A program made the translations under genes and the position numbers. From positions 186,001 through 250,000 of the forward strand of contig NZ_JAJAVG010000004.1 of assembly GCF_020531915.1 (NCBI RefSeq): a stretch of 64,000 nucleotides of DNA, read 5' to 3'. Of the stretch, positions 35,627 through 44,629 are shown piece after piece (position 1 is the first letter of the stretch; every line of letters begins with the position of its first letter). The stretch comes from Methylovorus mays (GTDB lineage Bacteria > Pseudomonadota > Gammaproteobacteria > Burkholderiales > Methylophilaceae). The notes below the pieces were generated by a model, which was not told the origin of the DNA, searched no databases, and saw nothing but the letters and a program-made list of their open reading frames with translations.

Positions 35627-36501
35627 GAAAAGGCATTATCCTCGCCGGAGGTTCCGGCACGCGGCTTTACCCGGTGACCCAGGCCGTCTCCAAACAGCTG
35701 CTGCCGGTCTATGACAAGCCCATGGTGTACTACCCGCTGTCGACACTGATGTTATCTGGCATCCGCGATATCCTGCTGATTTCCACGCCGCAGGATACGC
35801 CGCGTTTTGAGCAGTTGCTGGGTGATGGTAGCCAGTGGGGCGTGAATATTCAGTATGCCGTCCAGGCATCGCCAGATGGCCTTGCTCAAGCCTTTCTGAT
35901 TGGTCGTGAGTTCTTGGGCAATTCTCCCAGCACGCTGGTCCTGGGGGACAATATTTTCTACGGGCATGATCTGGGTAGTGACTTGCATGCCGCAGCCCAT
36001 CGCACCAGTGGCGCAACGGTATTCGCTTATCCAGTGAATGACCCGGAGCGCTACGGTGTAGTGGAATTTAATGATCAAGGCCAGGCGGTCAGCCTGGAAG
36101 AAAAGCCGGTGACGCCTAAATCCCGCTATGCGGTGACCGGGCTTTATTTCTACGATAACCAGGTAAGTGATATTGCTGCCTCGCTCAAGCCTTCGCCACG
36201 TGGTGAGCTGGAAATTACCGACATCAACAGCCATTACCTGGCTGCTGGCCAGCTCAAGGTGGAAGTGATGGGGCGTGGTCATGCCTGGCTCGACACCGGC
36301 ACGCACGAGTCCTTGCTGGAAGCCTCGTTGTTTATTGAAACTATCGAAAAGCGGCAAGGCCTGAAAGTGGCCTGCCCCGAAGAAATTGCCTACCGCATGG
36401 GGTATATCGATGCCGCCAAGGTGGAAGAGATTGCGGCTTTGTACAGCAAGAATGGGTACGGCCAGTATCTGACCCGCATGCTGAAAGAAAGGGTATTTTG
36501 A
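35623..36501 (+). CDS. rfbA: Glucose-1-phosphate thymidylyltransferase
   Basis: The 292-residue enzyme makes dTDP-glucose from dTTP and glucose 1-phosphate, the first and feedback-inhibited step of dTDP-rhamnose synthesis. The nucleotide-binding start [20 protein letters not shown], the YYPLSTLM block, the metal Asp in [10 protein letters not shown], and VVEFNDQG / EKP are all present. It overlaps rfbB (ATGA), and its TGA overlaps the rfbC ATG. Confidence 0.97.
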   Translation: MRKGIILAGGSGTRLYPVTQAVSKQLLPVYDKPMVYYPLSTLMLSGIRDILLISTPQDTPRFEQLLGDGSQWGVNIQYAVQASPDGLAQAFLIGREFLGNSPSTLVLGDNIFYGHDLGSDLHAAAHRTSGATVFAYPVNDPERYGVVEFNDQGQAVSLEEKPVTPKSRYAVTGLYFYDNQVSDIAASLKPSPRGELEITDINSHYLAAGQLKVEVMGRGHAWLDTGTHESLLEASLFIETIEKRQGLKVACPEEIAYRMGYIDAAKVEEIAALYSKNGYGQYLTRMLKERVF

Positions 36502-37046
36502 TGCAAGTCGTTGCAACGGATTTACCAGATGTGCTGATTTTTGAACCCAACGTGTTTGGCGATGCCCGGGGGTTCTTTTTTGAGAGCTATAACCAGAATA
36601 CATTTGAAGCCTTGACGGGCCTCAAACGCACTTTTGTCCAGGATAATCACTCGGCCTCGGCCAAGGGCGTTTTACGCGGGCTGCATTACCAGATTCGTCA
36701 GCCCCAGGGCAAGCTGGTGCGGGTAGTGGCGGGCGAAGTACTGGATGTGGCTGTGGATATGCGCAAAAGCTCCCCCAGCTTTGGGCGTTGGACCAGCGCC
36801 ATCCTCTCGGCAGAAAACCGCCGGCAGATGTGGGTGCCAGAAGGCTTTGCCCACGGATTTGTCGTGTTGTCAGAGTTTGCCGAATTTTTGTACAAAACGA
36901 CGGATTTTTATGCCCCCGAGCATGAGTGCTGCATACGCTGGGATGACCCTACACTGAACATTGATTGGCAACTGACGGCGCCACCAGCGCTTTCTGCCAA
37001 AGACAGCCGTGGACTGGATTTCCTGTTAGCGCCTTGTTTCGATTAA
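36501..37046 (+). CDS. rfbC: dTDP-4-dehydrorhamnose 3,5-epimerase
   Basis: At 181 residues from ATG 36501 (overlapping the rfbA TGA by one base) this is a cupin-fold RmlC. The family motifs are LIFEPNVFGDARGFFFESYN, the catalytic-His region VQDNHSASAKGVLRGLHYQ, and VAGEVLDVAVDMRKSSPSFG. It epimerises C3 and C5 of the 4-keto sugar made by rfbB. The rfbD gene follows after 21 bp. Confidence 0.96.
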   Translation: MQVVATDLPDVLIFEPNVFGDARGFFFESYNQNTFEALTGLKRTFVQDNHSASAKGVLRGLHYQIRQPQGKLVRVVAGEVLDVAVDMRKSSPSFGRWTSAILSAENRRQMWVPEGFAHGFVVLSEFAEFLYKTTDFYAPEHECCIRWDDPTLNIDWQLTAPPALSAKDSRGLDFLLAPCFD

Positions 37047-37067
37047 CTTTCCCCTGAATAGCTCCCA

Positions 37068-37973
37068 TTGATTTCTCCCCGTATCTTACTCACCGGTGTG
37101 CATGGTCAGGTTGGTCATGCATTGTTACCCATGCTGGCTACCTGGGGCACGGTCACGGCGCTCGATCGTGCTGCGCTGGATTTGTCTGATGAGGCCGCCA
37201 TCCGCAACATTGTGCGCACATTGCGGCCCGATGTGATTGTGAATCCGGCAGCCTATACCGCGGTGGACAAGGCCGAAACCGAGCCCGAACTAGCGTATGC
37301 CATTAATGCTGAAGCGCCGCGCATCCTGGCGGAAGAGGCGGCAGAGCTGGGTGCACGCATGGTGCATTACTCAACTGATTACGTGTTTGATGGGCGCGCC
37401 AGCCAGCCTTATCGCGAAACCGACATCACCAACCCACTCGGTGTGTATGGCGCAAGCAAGCTGGCAGGGGAGCAGGCCGTGCAACAGGCCGGTCCGCAGC
37501 ATCTGATCCTGCGTACCAGCTGGGTATACGGCGCTTATGGCAAGAATTTCCTGCATACCATCCTGCGGCTTGCCCGCGAGCGGGACAGCCTGGGCATCGT
37601 AGCAGATCAATTCGGCGCACCGACCAGCAGTCATGATATTGCCACTGCAACGCTTGCCTTACTGAAAGCCTGGCAAGCGGATCGTAGCGGCATTTATCAC
37701 CTTACCAACAGCGGATACACGAGCTGGCATGGCTTTGCCGTCGCCATCCTGCAAGCGTACGAAGGCTTGCAGGCCGAGCGTGGCTGGCCGCCATTGCGCG
37801 TGTCTTCCGATGCGGTAAGGGCGATTACGACGGCCGAATATCCGACCCCGGCAGCCCGGCCTGCCAATTCCCGGTTGAATGGCGATTTGCTGGAGCAGGA
37901 TTGGTGTGTTCGGTTGCCGGATTGGCGTCAGGCACTGCTGCAGGTGATGGAAACACCCACACTGTTGGGGTAA
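37068..37973 (+). CDS. rfbD: dTDP-4-dehydrorhamnose reductase
   Basis: The 301-residue SDR-type reductase completes dTDP-L-rhamnose. It starts with TTG at 37068 (ISPRILLTGVHGQVGHAL). The NAD(P)-binding glycine motif, YSTDYVFDG, and catalytic Tyr/Lys in YGASKLAGEQAV are visible. It is the last gene of the methyltransferase-rnhA-dnaQ-rfbBACD run; queD follows convergently. The order B-A-C-D with no glycosyltransferase attached suggests a stand-alone precursor operon. Confidence 0.95.
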   Translation: MISPRILLTGVHGQVGHALLPMLATWGTVTALDRAALDLSDEAAIRNIVRTLRPDVIVNPAAYTAVDKAETEPELAYAINAEAPRILAEEAAELGARMVHYSTDYVFDGRASQPYRETDITNPLGVYGASKLAGEQAVQQAGPQHLILRTSWVYGAYGKNFLHTILRLARERDSLGIVADQFGAPTSSHDIATATLALLKAWQADRSGIYHLTNSGYTSWHGFAVAILQAYEGLQAERGWPPLRVSSDAVRAITTAEYPTPAARPANSRLNGDLLEQDWCVRLPDWRQALLQVMETPTLLG

Positions 37974-38018
37974 AACTCGGGTACGTCTGTGTGAAAACTG
38001 AAAACTACCGGTGAAAGC

Positions 38019-38459
38019 TCAGGCGAGCGCATCCGCCCAGCTGTTGGGGGTTTCATACAAGCGTACGCGCTCCAGCTTCAGGTGATTGCCATAGACATCC
38101 TGATAGCGGCTGTTCAAGATACGAAACGCTTCTGCCGCCATGTTTTCAGCGGTGGGCACGCTCTCCATCACTACCGTTTTATGATTGGGCAGACTGTTGA
38201 GGAAATTCAGCACATCCACATCGCCTTTGTAAACCAGGAAGGCATGATCCCACACGTCAACCACGCTCTCGCGGGCAATCGCTTTTACGTCGGAAAAGTC
38301 CATCACCATGCCGTTATCCGAGCTGCCATCCTGCTGGATGATGTCGCCTGACAAGGTAATTTCCATGGCGTAACGATGGCCGTGCAGGTTGCGGCATTGG
38401 CTTTTGTGGCAAGGGATGCGGTGACCGGCATCAAATTCAAGGCGGGTAGTGATTTGCAT
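38019..38459 (-). CDS. queD: 6-carboxy-tetrahydropterin synthase (QueD-like)
   Basis: The 146-residue protein belongs to the PTPS/QueD family. The zinc-binding His residues (FDAGHRIPCHKSQCRNLHGHRYAMEI) and the catalytic Cys in HKSQCRNLHG match QueD, which converts dihydroneopterin triphosphate on the route to queuosine in tRNA. No other queuosine genes are adjacent. It is convergent with rfbD. Confidence 0.92.
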   Translation of the reverse strand: MQITTRLEFDAGHRIPCHKSQCRNLHGHRYAMEITLSGDIIQQDGSSDNGMVMDFSDVKAIARESVVDVWDHAFLVYKGDVDVLNFLNSLPNHKTVVMESVPTAENMAAEAFRILNSRYQDVYGNHLKLERVRLYETPNSWADALA

Positions 38460-38554
38460 GCCGCGATTATAGCAGGTGTCGCCTCGTGGCTGTCTTCACA
38501 CCGGCGCGAATTTCTATGGAAAACAGGGCGCTTGCCAGAATAGCTTGCCCCTAT

Positions 38555-39472
38555 TCAGAGCAGGCCTCGCACATGCGCGACGGCGCTCTCTGCCAGTGCA
38601 GGCAGGGCGTAGCCACCTTCCAGCACCGAGACGATGCGCCCTTGCGCATGCTGATCCGCTATCTTTCTGGCAAAGGCCGTTACCCAGCTGTAATCCTCGG
38701 CTTCCAGTTTCAATCCCGCCAGCGGATCATCCCGATGCGCATCAAATCCGGCGGAGATCATGATTAATTGTGGTTTGAAACGGGCAAGCGCCGGGGCAAT
38801 TTCCCTTTCCATGACTTCGCGGAAGGCGGGGCCGTTGGTGCCGGCAGGCAGCGGGACATTGATCATGTTGGCGCTGCGCGTATCGGCACCGCGATGCGGA
38901 TAAAAGGGGTGCTGAAAGGTAGAGCACAGCATGACATGCGAATTGTCGCGGAAAATATCTTCGGTGCCATCGCCATGGTGGACATCGAAATCCAGAATAG
39001 CCACTCGGTCAAGCTTGTGCTGACCCAGGGCATGCGCCGTGGCGACCGCCACATGGTTGAAGATGCAAAAGCCCGCAGCGTGGCTACGCCCGGCATGATG
39101 CCCAGGAGGCCGTGTGCAGCAGAAGGCGCGCTGCGCCTTGCCTGACATGACCAAGTCTACCCCAAGTATCGCAGCTCCACTGGCGTGCAGGCAGGCTGAG
39201 AGGGTCATCGGTCCCATGGCCGTGTCGGCATCCAGCCGCACCAGCCCGGCTGGAGGTGAAAGCTGGCGTATGCGGGCAATGTAATCCGGGCTGTGGACGC
39301 GTGCCAGTTGCGTATCGGTGGCGGCAGGGGCCTCATATAAGCTCAATTGCTTGATAAGACCGCTGGCCGCGAGCGCTTCATGGATCGCCGTGATGCGGGC
39401 AGGCGATTCCGGGTGTTTGCCATCCATCACATGCAACAGGCTGTCCGGATGGCTGATCATGGCTGTGGTCAT
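38555..39472 (-). CDS. Histone deacetylase-like (AcuC/APAH-type) amidohydrolase
   Basis: I place the start at ATG 39472 (MTTAMISHPDSLLHVMDGKH), which has GGAG upstream, giving about 305 residues; the frame is open to 39547. Class II HDAC-like motifs are present: RPPGHHA with the catalytic His pair, FNHVAVATAHAL, the zinc site DFDVHHGDGT, and MISAGFDAHRDDPL. Bacterial members deacetylate small molecules such as acetylpolyamines or, rarely, proteins. The substrate cannot be read from the sequence. Confidence 0.93.
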   Translation of the reverse strand: MTTAMISHPDSLLHVMDGKHPESPARITAIHEALAASGLIKQLSLYEAPAATDTQLARVHSPDYIARIRQLSPPAGLVRLDADTAMGPMTLSACLHASGAAILGVDLVMSGKAQRAFCCTRPPGHHAGRSHAAGFCIFNHVAVATAHALGQHKLDRVAILDFDVHHGDGTEDIFRDNSHVMLCSTFQHPFYPHRGADTRSANMINVPLPAGTNGPAFREVMEREIAPALARFKPQLIMISAGFDAHRDDPLAGLKLEAEDYSWVTAFARKIADQHAQGRIVSVLEGGYALPALAESAVAHVRGLL

Positions 39473-39608
39473 GGGGACGACTCCAGTCTGAATGAGGAGG
39501 ATATTATCGGCTGGGACAGTTGAAGGGGATTGGCTGTTCCCATCCATTCCTCAGCCTGAAATCTATTGCCTGTCCATCTCAACGGTGTGCCAGAAAAACC
39601 TGAGTCAG

Positions 39609-40493
39609 CTAGCGCAACAGCTCCTGGGCCATGGATTGGTAATATTGCAGGCGTTCGGGATGAATTTCATGGCGCTCTGCCGCCTCTCTCAGCGCACAGT
39701 CTGGCTCCTGCAAGTGGCGGCAATTATTGAAACGGCACTTGCCGAGATAGGGGCGGAATTCGATGAACGCGCGCTCCAGGGCTTCGATATCAAGATGATG
39801 CAGGCCAAATTCCTGCAGGCCAGGGGAGTCGATCAGATGGCTATCGGCATCCAGGTGATAAAGATGGGCGGCGGTGGTGGTGTGTTTGCCGCTATCCAGC
39901 ACTTGCGAGACCTCCTGCGTGCGTACCTGCTGGCCTGGTAGCAGGGCGTTGACGATCGTGGATTTCCCCATGCCGGATTGCCCGACCAGTACGCTGGTGT
40001 GTCCCTGCAATAGAGGTCGCAAGGGGTTGATGTCCTGATGGGCGGACATATGCAGTACGCGATAACCCAAGGCCTCATAGCGCTGCAGTTTTGCCATGGC
40101 CTCCTGCTTGTCACCCAGGTCGCATTTGTTGAGCACAATCACCACTTCAATGCCCGCGGCTTCCGCTGCCAGCAGGCAACGGTTGAGTAACTCTTCGTAA
40201 AAGCTGGGCGTGGTAGCCAGCACGATAATAATCTGGGTAACATTGGCCGCCAGCAGCTTGCTGCGGAAGGCATTGCTGCGATAGAGCAGGCTGGTACGAG
40301 GATCGTTGCTTTCAATCACGCCCTCGGCCGTGTCGGTGAGCTTGATATTGACGCGATCACCGCAGGCCAGGTCGGTTTTTTTGCCGCGGGTGACGCAGCT
40401 GATTTCGCGACCATCGTCTAACTCAACGCCATAGCGCTTGCCATAGGCAGCAATCACAAGGCCATGTTGCAGTTCCTGATTTTTCAAAGGCAC
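39609..40493 (-). CDS. rsgA: Ribosome small subunit-dependent GTPase
   Basis: The 294-residue circularly permuted GTPase helps mature the 30S subunit. It has the N-terminal OB-fold (HGLVIAAYGKRYGVEL), G4 NKCDLGD before G1 (GQSGMGKSTIVNALL) and G3 (DSPGLQEFGL), the hallmark permutation. A C-terminal zinc knuckle (CRFNNCRHLQEPDCAL) follows. It lies downstream of the cytochrome and M48 genes on the same strand. An orn gene is divergent nearby, as in E. coli, where orn and rsgA are also neighbours. Confidence 0.96.
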   Translation of the reverse strand: MPLKNQELQHGLVIAAYGKRYGVELDDGREISCVTRGKKTDLACGDRVNIKLTDTAEGVIESNDPRTSLLYRSNAFRSKLLAANVTQIIIVLATTPSFYEELLNRCLLAAEAAGIEVVIVLNKCDLGDKQEAMAKLQRYEALGYRVLHMSAHQDINPLRPLLQGHTSVLVGQSGMGKSTIVNALLPGQQVRTQEVSQVLDSGKHTTTAAHLYHLDADSHLIDSPGLQEFGLHHLDIEALERAFIEFRPYLGKCRFNNCRHLQEPDCALREAAERHEIHPERLQYYQSMAQELLR

Positions 40494-40535
40494 ATTTCTG
40501 TCAGTGGTGATCAGGCATGATACCTGTAACGGGGC

Positions 40536-40844
40536 TTATTGATCGAATTTGTAATAGGTCTGGTTGAGGTATCGGGCGACATGCAGCTCTTCATCCTCAA
40601 ACCATTTCATGCCGAGCATGGTGTTGCAATTGCGGATCTGCGCCAATAAACCACGGGAGGTTTTCACCAGGCGATGTTCACGCGTGTAGATGGCGGAACC
40701 ATCACCACCGTATTTGCTGGCATGGCACTGTATGCAGTTTTTCTCGACCATGGTTTTGCCGATGGCGGCATCGCCCTCGGCAAAAGGCTCGGCATGCGCG
40801 TTCATTGTCAGGCTAAGTAGCAAAAGCAGAAACAATGTACGCAT
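40536..40844 (-). CDS. Small periplasmic c-type cytochrome
   Basis: The ATG at 40844 has GGAGAG upstream and gives a 102-residue protein with signal peptide MRTLFLLLLLSLTMNAHA; the frame is open further, to 40913. One heme site CIQCH is followed by ASKYGGDGS and a distal Met in NTMLGMKWFEDEE. It is a small soluble monoheme cytochrome; the electron partners are unknown. It sits 16 bp after the M48 protease gene and 42 bp before rsgA. Confidence 0.88.
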   Translation of the reverse strand: MRTLFLLLLLSLTMNAHAEPFAEGDAAIGKTMVEKNCIQCHASKYGGDGSAIYTREHRLVKTSRGLLAQIRNCNTMLGMKWFEDEELHVARYLNQTYYKFDQ

Positions 40845-40860
40845 GACGAGCTCTCCAATG

Positions 40861-42105
40861 CTATTTGACCGCCAGCTTGGCAATACGGATGCTGGCCGGT
40901 GGATGTGAGTCATAAAATGCCGAGTGCAATGGATCAGGCGTCAGCGTGGAAGCATTATCGCGGTACAGCTTGACCAGTGCTTCAATCAGATGACGCGCAT
41001 TGGCATGCTTGGCCGCGTAATCGTCTGCTTCAAATTCGTTTTTGCGCGAGTAGCTTGCCATCAGCGGACGCAGCAGGAACAGGAACACCGGGCTTACCAG
41101 CAAGAATAGCAGCAAGGCCATGTAATCGCTGGTCTCGCTTACCCCCAGGCCCGTGTAAAACCACGCCTGTTGCTTGAGCCATCCCAGCAGGGCCAGACCG
41201 ACAAAGGTGACGAAGAACATGAGCACAATACGCTTGATCACATGGTGATGCTTGAAGTGGCCAAGCTCGTGCGCCAACACCGCTTCAATCTCGTCTTCAT
41301 CCAGCCGGTCGAGCAGAGTGTCAAAAAACACTACGCGCTTGCTGGAGCCAAAGCCTGTGAAATAAGCATTGCCATGGCTGCTGCGTGTGGAGCCATCCAT
41401 CACGAACAGGCCTTGCGATTTGAAGCCACATTTGCTCAACAGAGTTTCAATGCGCGACTTCAGTGAAGCATCAGCCAGCGGCGTAAACTTGTTGAACAGT
41501 GGGGCAATAAAGGTCGGGTACACCGCCAGCATCAGCAGGTTGAATACACTCCAGACGATCCAGAGGTAGAGCCACCAGTAATCACCGGCGCCCTGCATCA
41601 GCCAGAGCGCCGCAAACAGCAGGGGGGCGCCGAGCAGCAGGCCCACGAACGCATGCTTGACCATATCGGTAAAAAACATGGCAGGGGTCATTTTGTTGAA
41701 GCCAAAGCGCTGATCGACGACGAAGGCCTTGTAGTAATCAAATGGTAACTCCACCAGGCTGCTGACGATCATGGCAGACAAAATGACGGCAGCGCCACGC
41801 AAAATCTCATGATTGGCCAATGCATCACGCCACAGGCTGTCTATCAGCTCCAGGCCCCCGCCCAAGGTTAACGCCGCCAGCAAGATGGCCTGCGCCACGC
41901 TCTCGCTCAGCATCAGCCGGGTTTTGGCCGCGGAATAGTCGGCGGCCTTCTGGTGAGCTTCAATGCTGATGGTTTGGCTGAAGGCAGCAGGTACGGCAAT
42001 GCGGTGCGCAATGATGTGACGTATATGTCGACGGCCTAACCAGAGCTTGATGGCGGTGGTCAGAATCAACAGGGCGGAGAAGATTAGGGTGAGAGTCGAG
42101 GCCAT
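40861..42105 (-). CDS. M48 family membrane zinc metalloprotease (Ste24-like)
   Basis: The 414-residue integral membrane protein has about six TM helices and the zinc motif HELGH (VLAHELGHFKHHHV) preceded by DEIEAVL. The third ligand is probably in FEADDYAAKHANA. Length and layout match Ste24-type CAAX-prenyl-protease homologues rather than the shorter HtpX. In bacteria these probably degrade or process membrane proteins. It is divergent from orn, with 96 bp between. Confidence 0.94.
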   Translation of the reverse strand: MASTLTLIFSALLILTTAIKLWLGRRHIRHIIAHRIAVPAAFSQTISIEAHQKAADYSAAKTRLMLSESVAQAILLAALTLGGGLELIDSLWRDALANHEILRGAAVILSAMIVSSLVELPFDYYKAFVVDQRFGFNKMTPAMFFTDMVKHAFVGLLLGAPLLFAALWLMQGAGDYWWLYLWIVWSVFNLLMLAVYPTFIAPLFNKFTPLADASLKSRIETLLSKCGFKSQGLFVMDGSTRSSHGNAYFTGFGSSKRVVFFDTLLDRLDEDEIEAVLAHELGHFKHHHVIKRIVLMFFVTFVGLALLGWLKQQAWFYTGLGVSETSDYMALLLFLLVSPVFLFLLRPLMASYSRKNEFEADDYAAKHANARHLIEALVKLYRDNASTLTPDPLHSAFYDSHPPASIRIAKLAVK

Positions 42106-42201
42106 AGTGTCGTGGTTTTTCAGTTAAACTTATAAGGTACTGCCGTATGAAGCATCGTTACGGCGAAGGTTCACCAAAGCGCGCTGCATTAGCCTATTTT
42201 A

Positions 42202-42762
42202 ATGGAAATCATTATGTCACAAGATCAAAATAACCTCATCTGGCTGGATATGGAAATGAGCGGCCTGCTGCCTGATAGCGACCGCATTCTCGAGCTGGCG
42301 GCCGTCGTTACGGACGCCGATTTGAATATACTTGGGGAATCGCCCGTGCTGGTGGTGCACCAATCCGATGCCGTGCTAGATGGCATGGACGCCTGGAACA
42401 AGGGCACCCACGGAAAATCAGGACTGATTGACAAGGTCAAGGCATCGACGCTGGACGAAGTGTCTGCCTCGCAGCAGATGATAGAGTTTTTGAAACAGTA
42501 TGTGCCTGCAGGCAAGTCGCCCATGTGTGGCAACTCCATCTGCCAGGATAGACGATTCATGGCGCGCTACATGCCTGAGCTGGAATCGTATTTCCATTAT
42601 CGCAATCTGGATGTGAGCGTGTTCAAGGAATTGGCACGTCGCTGGAAACCGAGTATCCACGGTGGTTTCAAGAAGGCCAGCAAGCATGAAGCGCTTGCAG
42701 ATATCTATGAGTCGATTGAAGAGCTGAAGTACTATCGCGAACATTTCCTGAAGCTGGATTAA
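42202..42762 (+). CDS. orn: Oligoribonuclease
   Basis: The DEDDh exoribonuclease that finishes RNA decay by degrading dinucleotides, including pGpG from cyclic di-GMP turnover. Motifs: [22 protein letters not shown] (Asp/Glu), [16 protein letters not shown], and [22 protein letters not shown]. At 186 residues from ATG 42202 or 182 from ATG 42214 it has the normal length; the second start removes four extra residues. A terminator-like hairpin follows 28 bp downstream. Confidence 0.96.
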   Translation: MEIIMSQDQNNLIWLDMEMSGLLPDSDRILELAAVVTDADLNILGESPVLVVHQSDAVLDGMDAWNKGTHGKSGLIDKVKASTLDEVSASQQMIEFLKQYVPAGKSPMCGNSICQDRRFMARYMPELESYFHYRNLDVSVFKELARRWKPSIHGGFKKASKHEALADIYESIEELKYYREHFLKLD

Positions 42763-42789
42763 TAAATAGCGTATCCGGCATAAAAAAAT

Positions 42790-42812
42790 AGGGTGCCCGC
42801 AGGCACCCTTTA
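42790..42812 (+). terminator. Terminator after orn
   Basis: AGGGTGCC (42790-42797) pairs with GGCACCCT (42802-42809), followed by a short T-run and preceded by AAAAAAA. The short U tract makes it moderate in strength. Confidence 0.65.
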
Positions 42813-42949
42813 AGTGAGGAGAAGTCAAGCTTTGGAAGAAGCTCACTCAAGGCTAAGCATGTTGTATGCCATAGGTTAAGACATCGCTGAGTGGGCTTGT
42901 GAAACTGAAGCTCGACGTCACTATAGATTGAAAATATGACAGCCAAATG

Positions 42950-42987
42950 AAAAAGCCTGATGGTCTTCATCAGGCTTTTTCATTTTA
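42950..42987 (-). terminator. Terminator after glgA (bidirectional)
   Basis: A perfect 13-bp inverted repeat AAAAAGCCTGATG / CATCAGGCTTTTT (42950-42962 and 42968-42980) with T-rich flank. It ends glgA on the minus strand and any read-through from orn. The 140 bp between this and the orn terminator shows nothing else. Confidence 0.88.
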
Positions 42988-43006
42988 ATGCAATGCGTGA
43001 TGAGTA

Positions 43007-44488
43007 TCAGGCAATGCTTTGATAAACATCAATATATTCTTTCGCACTTTGCTCCCATCCTAAATCCCGATGCATGCCATTTTGCTGAATTTTTTTCCAG
43101 TTTATTTGATCATGGAAGTAGTTGATTGCGCGTCTGAGAGTGTTATAGAGCTCAGTGGTATCGGCAGATTCCATGATGAATCCTGTGGCGGTTTGCGCTT
43201 GCAGGCTGGCTGGAGTGGTGTCGATGATGGAGTCGGCCAGCCCCCCGGTACGATTCACCACCGGTGGTGTCCCGTAGCGCATGCCATACATCTGGTTCAG
43301 GCCGCATGGTTCAAAGCGCGATGGCATGACGAAGATATCCGCACCAGCCATGATCTGATGCGACAGGGCTTCGTTATAACCAATGCTCACGCTGACCGAG
43401 CCAGGATGACGCTGCGCAAGCGCGCGAAAACCTTGCTCCAGTGCAGCCTCTCCGCCGCCCAGCAGCACCAGCTGGCATTGCTGCTCGGTAATCAGCGCAT
43501 CGGCAATCGGCAGCAGCATGTCGAGCCCTTTTTGATGGGTGAGGCGGCTGACCACCCCCAGCAATGGCCGCTGCGCTGCTGGTTGCAAGCCTTGCTGCTG
43601 TTGCAATGCCAACTTGACCGCCTGTTTCGTTGTTAGCGTGTTTTCATCATAGACGTGAGCAAGATGAAGGTCGGTGGCAGGGTTCCACTCGTCCACATCA
43701 ATGCCATTCAGAATTCCGCGTATCTCGTGTCCACGTTCTGCCAGCAAGCCCTGCATGCCAAAACCGAATTCTGCTGTCTGGATTTCCCGGGCATATGTCG
43801 GGCTTACCGTGACCAGCCCGTCAGCGTAAAACACACCCGCTTTGAGAAAGGACATCTGCCCATAATATTCCAGCCCCTGCATCTGGTAACTGTCGGGCGG
43901 CAAGCCCAGGCGGGCTACCCATTCCTCTGCAAAGCAGCCTTGGAAGGCTAGGTTGTGAATGCCGAATACGCAGCGTGCTCGGCTTACGCTGGGCCGGGCT
44001 CTGGTATGAAATTGCATGTAAGCCGGGGTCAGGCCAGTTTGCCAGTCGTTGCATTGCACGATATCGGGAATCCAGTCTTGCAACGGACTGTCGCTACAGC
44101 CGAGTCGGGCTGCAATCATGGAGAGGACGCCGAAACGTACTGGATTATCTTCCCAGTCGCGGCCCGTGGTATCCAGGTAGGGATTGCCTGCGCGCTGATA
44201 CAGGCTGGGGCAGTCAATGGCCAGCACCTCGACGCCGGTATCGGGCATTTTTCCCTGCACCAGGCTGGCACGGCCAACGTAGGGCAGGTCTTGCAGTTCC
44301 AGCGCCTTTGCCTGGTCTTGCAGTTTTTTCATGACAGAGGGATAGCCGGGAATCAGTAATCTGACATCTTCACCTTGATCTCGCAATGCGGCAGGTAGCG
44401 AGCCACTGACATCGGCCAGGCCGCCAGTTTTGATCAAGGGGTGGGCTTCTGAGCTAACAAAAAGAATACGCAAGCGAGCGACTTTCAT
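43007..44488 (-). CDS. glgA: Glycogen (starch) synthase, ADP-glucose type
   Basis: The 493-residue GT5 glycosyltransferase elongates alpha-1,4-glucan from ADP-glucose. The N-terminal ADP-glucose-binding motif KTGGLADV (in HPLIKTGGLADVSGSLPAAL) is present. The C-terminal half has GVVSRLTHQKGLDML and PSRFEPCGLNQMYGMRYGTPPV. It stands alone here; glgB, glgC and glgP are not in the window. Glycogen storage in this organism is therefore likely but not complete from this sequence. Confidence 0.96.
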   Translation of the reverse strand: MKVARLRILFVSSEAHPLIKTGGLADVSGSLPAALRDQGEDVRLLIPGYPSVMKKLQDQAKALELQDLPYVGRASLVQGKMPDTGVEVLAIDCPSLYQRAGNPYLDTTGRDWEDNPVRFGVLSMIAARLGCSDSPLQDWIPDIVQCNDWQTGLTPAYMQFHTRARPSVSRARCVFGIHNLAFQGCFAEEWVARLGLPPDSYQMQGLEYYGQMSFLKAGVFYADGLVTVSPTYAREIQTAEFGFGMQGLLAERGHEIRGILNGIDVDEWNPATDLHLAHVYDENTLTTKQAVKLALQQQQGLQPAAQRPLLGVVSRLTHQKGLDMLLPIADALITEQQCQLVLLGGGEAALEQGFRALAQRHPGSVSVSIGYNEALSHQIMAGADIFVMPSRFEPCGLNQMYGMRYGTPPVVNRTGGLADSIIDTTPASLQAQTATGFIMESADTTELYNTLRRAINYFHDQINWKKIQQNGMHRDLGWEQSAKEYIDVYQSIA

Positions 44489-44629
44489 CGTAATAAATAC
44501 AGGAATGCCATGAGCGAATTTCCTGGCGAGCAGGGGAGTGGCAAATCATGATACTGGCCCGTCCCCTGTACGGCAAGCTGGGGCTGAAGCGGCTAAAAAA
44601 CGCACCGATCATGGCAGCTTTGCACTTGT
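44489..44629. other. Intergenic, upstream of glgA
   Basis: No gene or strong promoter could be identified in these 141 bp between glgA and the antiporter gene, both of which are on the minus strand. Confidence 0.4.
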
